Of a stretch of 64,000 nucleotides of DNA, positions 60,700-64,000 are shown in pieces. The stretch lies in assembly GCA_041480065.1 (NCBI GenBank), contig JBGOZF010000007.1, forward strand, positions 26,669 to 90,668. Reading direction: 5' to 3'. This stretch comes from Fen-999 sp041480065 (GTDB lineage Bacteria; Pseudomonadota; Gammaproteobacteria; Burkholderiales; Rhodocyclaceae). How positions within the stretch are numbered: position 1 is the stretch's first letter; each line of letters opens with the position of its first letter. The notes beneath the pieces were generated by a model. It did not search any database. It saw nothing but the letters and a program-made list of their open reading frames with translations, and was not told the DNA's origin. The position numbers were made by a program, and so were the translations under genes.

Positions 60700-62190
60700 G
60701 TGGCCTACGTACTCGCGCTCGATCAGGGCACCACCAGTTCGCGTGCCATCGTATTCGATGCCATGGGCGTTCCGGTGGCGGTGGCGCAGCAGGAGTTCGC
60801 TCAGAGCTATCCGCAGCCGGGCTGGGTCGAGCACGATCCCGACACGCTGTGGCACACCCAGACTGACGTCGCCGTGCGAGCATTGGCTCGGGCCGGCATC
60901 GGCGCCGGCGATGTCGCGGCACTGGGCATTGCCAACCAGCGCGAAACGACGCTGCTATGGGACCGCAAGACCGGCGAGGCGGTGGCGCCCGCGATCGTCT
61001 GGCAGGACAGGCGCACGGCCGATCGTTGCGCCGCCATGCGAACGGCGGGGCGCGAAGCGGCGATCCGCCGCCGCACCGGACTGGTCCTCGACCCGTATTT
61101 CTCCGCGACCAAGCTCGCCTGGCTGCTCGACAGCCGGCCGGGACTTCGTGCGCGCGCCGAGGCGGGCGAGCTCGCGTTCGGCACCGTCGATTCGTGGCTC
61201 GCCTGGAAGCTCACCGGCGGCGCGCAGCATGTCACCGATGCCAGCAACGCCTCGCGCACGCTGCTGTTCGATCTTCGCACCGGTGACTGGAGTAACGAAC
61301 TGCTGGCCGAATTCGGCGTCCCCCGTTCGGTGCTGCCGCGTGTCGTCGACAGCAGCGGTAGCATCGGCACGGTCACGACGGTGCCCGAGTTGGCCGGCAT
61401 TCCGATCGCGGCACTGGTGGGCGACCAGCAGGGCGCGATGGCCGGCCAGGCCTGCTTTTCGGCGGGGCTGGCGAAGAACACCTACGGCACCGGCTGCTTC
61501 CTGCTCATGCACACCGGCAGCGAGCCGCATGTGCCGACAACCGGGTTACTTTCCACCGTGGCGTGCCGCCGCGGCGGGCATCTGACGTATGCGCTGGAGG
61601 GCAGCGTCTTCATCGGCGGTGCGGTTGTGCAATGGCTGCGCGATGGCCTCGGCATCGTGCGCCATGCGGCCGAGATCGAGGCGCTGGCCGGCAGCGTGCC
61701 GGATTCAGGCGGTGTGGCCTTCGTGCCGGCATTCGCCGGCCTCGGTGCGCCCTACTGGGACCCGTATGCGCGCGGTGCAATCTTCGGCCTCACCGGTGGC
61801 ACCACGGCCGCGCATCTGGCCCGCGCTGCGCTGGAGTCGATCGCCTTGCAGGTGGCCGACCTCGTCACCGCGCTCGAACAGGAGGCGGGCATGGCGCTTG
61901 CCGAATTGCGCGTGGATGGCGGCGCCGCGGGCAACAACCTGTTGCTGCAACTTCAGGCCGATCTGCTGGGCCGCACGGTGGTGCGGCCGGTGGTCACCGA
62001 GACCACGGCGCTGGGGGCGGCCTACCTTGCCGGCCTCGCGGTGGGCGTATGGAAGAGCGAGGCCGAGCTTGAGTCGTTGTGGCGGGCAGAGCGCCGCTTC
62101 GAGCCGTCGATGGCCGCCGCGGACGTCGATGCCATCAAGCATCGCTGGCAGGAGGCCGTTGCCCGCAGCCGCGGCTGGGCGGCGGCATGA
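60700..62190 (+). CDS. glpK: Glycerol kinase
   Basis: Phosphorylates glycerol to glycerol-3-phosphate. The 496-residue product shows LALDQGTTSSRAIVFDA, LGIANQRETTLLWDRKTGEA, WQDRRTADRCAAMR, the ATP-site region GDQQGAMAGQACFSAGLAKN-TYGTG, and GLGAPYWDPYARGAIFGLTG. Normal length. The GTG start at 60700-60702 has GAGGGAG about seven bases upstream. glpD follows with an ATGA overlap. No facilitator glpF or repressor glpR is in the window. Confidence 0.96.
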   Translation: MAYVLALDQGTTSSRAIVFDAMGVPVAVAQQEFAQSYPQPGWVEHDPDTLWHTQTDVAVRALARAGIGAGDVAALGIANQRETTLLWDRKTGEAVAPAIVWQDRRTADRCAAMRTAGREAAIRRRTGLVLDPYFSATKLAWLLDSRPGLRARAEAGELAFGTVDSWLAWKLTGGAQHVTDASNASRTLLFDLRTGDWSNELLAEFGVPRSVLPRVVDSSGSIGTVTTVPELAGIPIAALVGDQQGAMAGQACFSAGLAKNTYGTGCFLLMHTGSEPHVPTTGLLSTVACRRGGHLTYALEGSVFIGGAVVQWLRDGLGIVRHAAEIEALAGSVPDSGGVAFVPAFAGLGAPYWDPYARGAIFGLTGGTTAAHLARAALESIALQVADLVTALEQEAGMALAELRVDGGAAGNNLLLQLQADLLGRTVVRPVVTETTALGAAYLAGLAVGVWKSEAELESLWRAERRFEPSMAAADVDAIKHRWQEAVARSRGWAAA

Positions 62191-63713
62191 AGCGGGAGGA
62201 CATGCTCGCGCAGGCCAGGGAGCCGGGCCGCGTCTGGGACTTCCTCGTCATCGGCGGCGGCGCCACCGGTCTTGGCATCGCGGTGGATGCCGCTTCGCGC
62301 CGCCACTCCGTCTTGCTGGCCGAGCGCGCCGACTTCGCCAAGGGCACTTCGAGCCGTTCGACCAAGCTGATCCACGGCGGCGTGCGCTATCTGCAGCAGG
62401 GCAACGTGGCGCTCGTGATCGAGGCGCTGAAAGAGCGCGGCCTGCTGCGGCGGAACGCACCGCATCTCGTCCATGACCGCGCCTTCGTGGTGCCCAGCTA
62501 CGCCTGGTGGGAGTCGCCGTTCTATGGCATCGGCCTCAAACTCTACGATCTGCTGGCCGGGGAATACGGATTCGGCACCTCGCGCCATCTCGACGCCGCC
62601 GATGTCGTCGCGGCCATACCGACCATCGAGACCGAGGGCCTGCTCGGCGGCACCTGCTACTACGACGGCCAGTTCGACGACGCGCGGCTGGCGATGGCGC
62701 TGGCACGCACGGCGGCGGCACATGGCGCGACGCTGGTCAACTATTGCGGCGTCGTTCAACTACGCAAGACGGGCGGCCAGCGGGGTAGCCAACTGAGCGG
62801 CGCCGTGCTGCGCGACGCCGAATCCGGTGACGAGTTCGAGGTGGCCGCCAATGTCGTCATCAACGCCGCCGGCCCGTTCTGCGACGAGGTGCGCCGGCTC
62901 GACGACGCCAATGCCCTGCCGCTGATCGCGCCCAGCCAGGGCACGCATCTGGTGTTGCCGCGCGACTTTCTGCCGGGCGAGACGGCGATCATGGTGCCGC
63001 ACACCGACGACGGCCGCGTCATGTTCGCGATTCCGTGGCTCGAGCGCGTCATCGTCGGCACCACCGATGTTGCCATCGCCACCGCCACGCCCGAGCCGCG
63101 GCCGCAGGCGGAGGAGATCGAATTCCTGCTGGCCACGGCCAATCGCTACCTGGCCCGCACCGTGGCGCCGAAGGACATCCTTTCGGTATTCGCCGGCATC
63201 CGGCCGCTGGTGTCGGCCCAGGGTGCGTCGACGGCCTCGCTGTCGCGCGAGCACGCGCTGGTGATCGACCCGGTGTCAGGCCTGCTCACCGTCGCCGGCG
63301 GCAAATGGACCACGTATCGGCGCATGGCCGAAGACGCGGTGGATATCGCGCAGACGCTCGGCAGCCTGCCGGTCCGCCCGTGCCTGACGGCGACTCTTGC
63401 CATCGACGCTGCGGATGTGGCAGGCGTCGCGGCCGCGAACGGCGAGAGCCCGCTGCATCCGGCGCTGCCCCTGACCGCAGCGGCGGTGCGCTGGTATTGC
63501 CGAGAGGAAATGGCGCGCCGGCTCGAAGACGTGCTGGCCCGCCGCAGCCGGTGTCTGCTGCTGGATGTGCGGGCTGCCGTGCAAGTGGCTCCTGCGGTGG
63601 CGGGTCTGATGGCGGAGGAACTCAGTCACGGCGAGGACTGGGTCCGACGCCAGGTCGACGACTTCGCCGCTCTCGCGGCTGGATACGACATTAGCGACAC
63701 TGTTCCGCAATAA
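62187..63713 (+). CDS. glpD: Aerobic glycerol-3-phosphate dehydrogenase
   Basis: FAD flavoprotein on the inner membrane that oxidises glycerol-3-phosphate to dihydroxyacetone phosphate and feeds electrons to quinone. The 508-residue product has the N-terminal FAD loop DFLVIGGGATGLGIAVDAAS, FAKGTSSRSTKLIHGGVRYL, VINAAGPFCDEVRRLD, SQGTHLVLPRDFLPGETAIM, and the C-terminal GGKWTTYRRMAEDAVDIA. The ATG at 62187 overlaps the glpK stop. Normal length for GlpD. The kinase and dehydrogenase form a two-gene glycerol catabolic operon. Confidence 0.95.
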   Translation: MKREDMLAQAREPGRVWDFLVIGGGATGLGIAVDAASRRHSVLLAERADFAKGTSSRSTKLIHGGVRYLQQGNVALVIEALKERGLLRRNAPHLVHDRAFVVPSYAWWESPFYGIGLKLYDLLAGEYGFGTSRHLDAADVVAAIPTIETEGLLGGTCYYDGQFDDARLAMALARTAAAHGATLVNYCGVVQLRKTGGQRGSQLSGAVLRDAESGDEFEVAANVVINAAGPFCDEVRRLDDANALPLIAPSQGTHLVLPRDFLPGETAIMVPHTDDGRVMFAIPWLERVIVGTTDVAIATATPEPRPQAEEIEFLLATANRYLARTVAPKDILSVFAGIRPLVSAQGASTASLSREHALVIDPVSGLLTVAGGKWTTYRRMAEDAVDIAQTLGSLPVRPCLTATLAIDAADVAGVAAANGESPLHPALPLTAAAVRWYCREEMARRLEDVLARRSRCLLLDVRAAVQVAPAVAGLMAEELSHGEDWVRRQVDDFAALAAGYDISDTVPQ

Positions 63714-63878
63714 GAAGCTGTCTTGCCACTGCCGTCGCGCTTTGGCGGCAATCCCTTCTGGAACCGACCGACAGCATCCGGTCCACCGCCTCGCCGCCTA
63801 TAACCAAAGCTCAATAGCATAGGTCTTGCAATGTGAGTAAGATACACGACTTCTATTCCCCATGTCATCGTCACGATC

Positions 63879-64000
63879 ATGATCGCCCAATCTGTGCTGT
63901 ACGACGACCAAACCCGCCTGCTCCGCATCCACATCGCCGGCCAGGCCGACAAGCGTTTCATGCCGGTTCGCTTCAAAGGCCGCAACGCGCTCTCGACGAC
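63879..64000 (+). CDS. Partial gene of unknown function, cut by the window edge
   Basis: The frame from the ATG at 63879 runs open to the last base (about 40 codons): IAQSVLYDDQTRLLRIHIAG, QADKRFMPVRFKGRNALST. It is too short to classify, and I recognise no motif. Upstream, 63714-63878 holds no gene that I can support. Confidence 0.4.
   Translation, partial: MIAQSVLYDDQTRLLRIHIAGQADKRFMPVRFKGRNALST

Overview
The window is a high-GC (roughly 60-65 %), densely packed proteobacterial chromosome segment. Gene content and order point to a betaproteobacterium, probably a Rhodocyclales or Nitrosomonadales relative. Examples are kinase-PP2C-rph-unknown-rdgB-hemW facing yicC-gmk-rpoZ-spoT-DUF3460, the RdgC gene, a citramalate synthase, a Tat-exported HiPIP and several c-type cytochromes. 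This placement is inferred from gene types; no rRNA is present to confirm it. Nearly all of the window is core or household chromosome, with small decayed accessory patches. I see no CRISPR array, insertion sequence or intact prophage.

Layout. 1-11 kb: thiE end and hemL, then a long minus-strand block (cytochrome c4, CorA-like transporter, mtgA-aroE-TonB-RNB exonuclease, uppP-esterase) and an HD-GYP protein. 11-16 kb: small exported proteins, a PIN/DUF433 toxin-antitoxin pair lying between thiC and a degenerate second thiC 3' end, then thiC. 15.7-24.6 kb: a carbonic-anhydrase-like protein lacking zinc ligands, mutY, purT, a dead ABC-transporter gene, a Ser/Thr kinase facing a PP2C-FHA-TPR lipoprotein operon, and a rhomboid protease. 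24.7-29.4 kb: cimA, an HTH regulator, leuCD. 29.4-38.4 kb: HiPIP, HDOD protein, tRNA-Gly(CCC), chemoreceptor, thiSG-trmB operon, rdgC, patatin lipoprotein, cupin. 38.6-43.3 kb: exported GH31 enzyme with two CBM20 domains, a branching-enzyme tail remnant, an OmpA-type protein. 43.4-53.1 kb: hemW to spoT household block. 53.2-56.2 kb: cytochrome-porin fusion, diheme c4 lipoprotein and YceI. 56.2-64 kb: yceH, diguanylate cyclase, methionine gamma-lyase with divergent Lrp-type regulator, glpKD, and a cut gene at the right edge.

How the genes work together. Thiamine synthesis is spread over three places (thiE, thiC, thiSG), none with a TPP riboswitch I can recognise. cimA and leuCD serve branched-chain amino acid synthesis. 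Two separate Ser/Thr kinase plus PP2C phosphatase sets suggest reversible protein phosphorylation; the first also carries an FHA reader. HD-GYP and GGDEF genes point to cyclic-di-GMP signalling.

The best candidate for an under-described system is the exported electron-transfer cassette at 53.2-56.2 kb: an outer-membrane barrel with its own N-terminal heme, a diheme periplasmic-side lipoprotein cytochrome and YceI, preceded by a perfect inverted repeat. Other notable points are a carbonic anhydrase fold with two of three zinc ligands replaced, a pair of dispersed inverted-repeat elements (one supplying the mutY start codon), and the toxin-antitoxin cassette flanked by intact and decayed thiC 3' ends.
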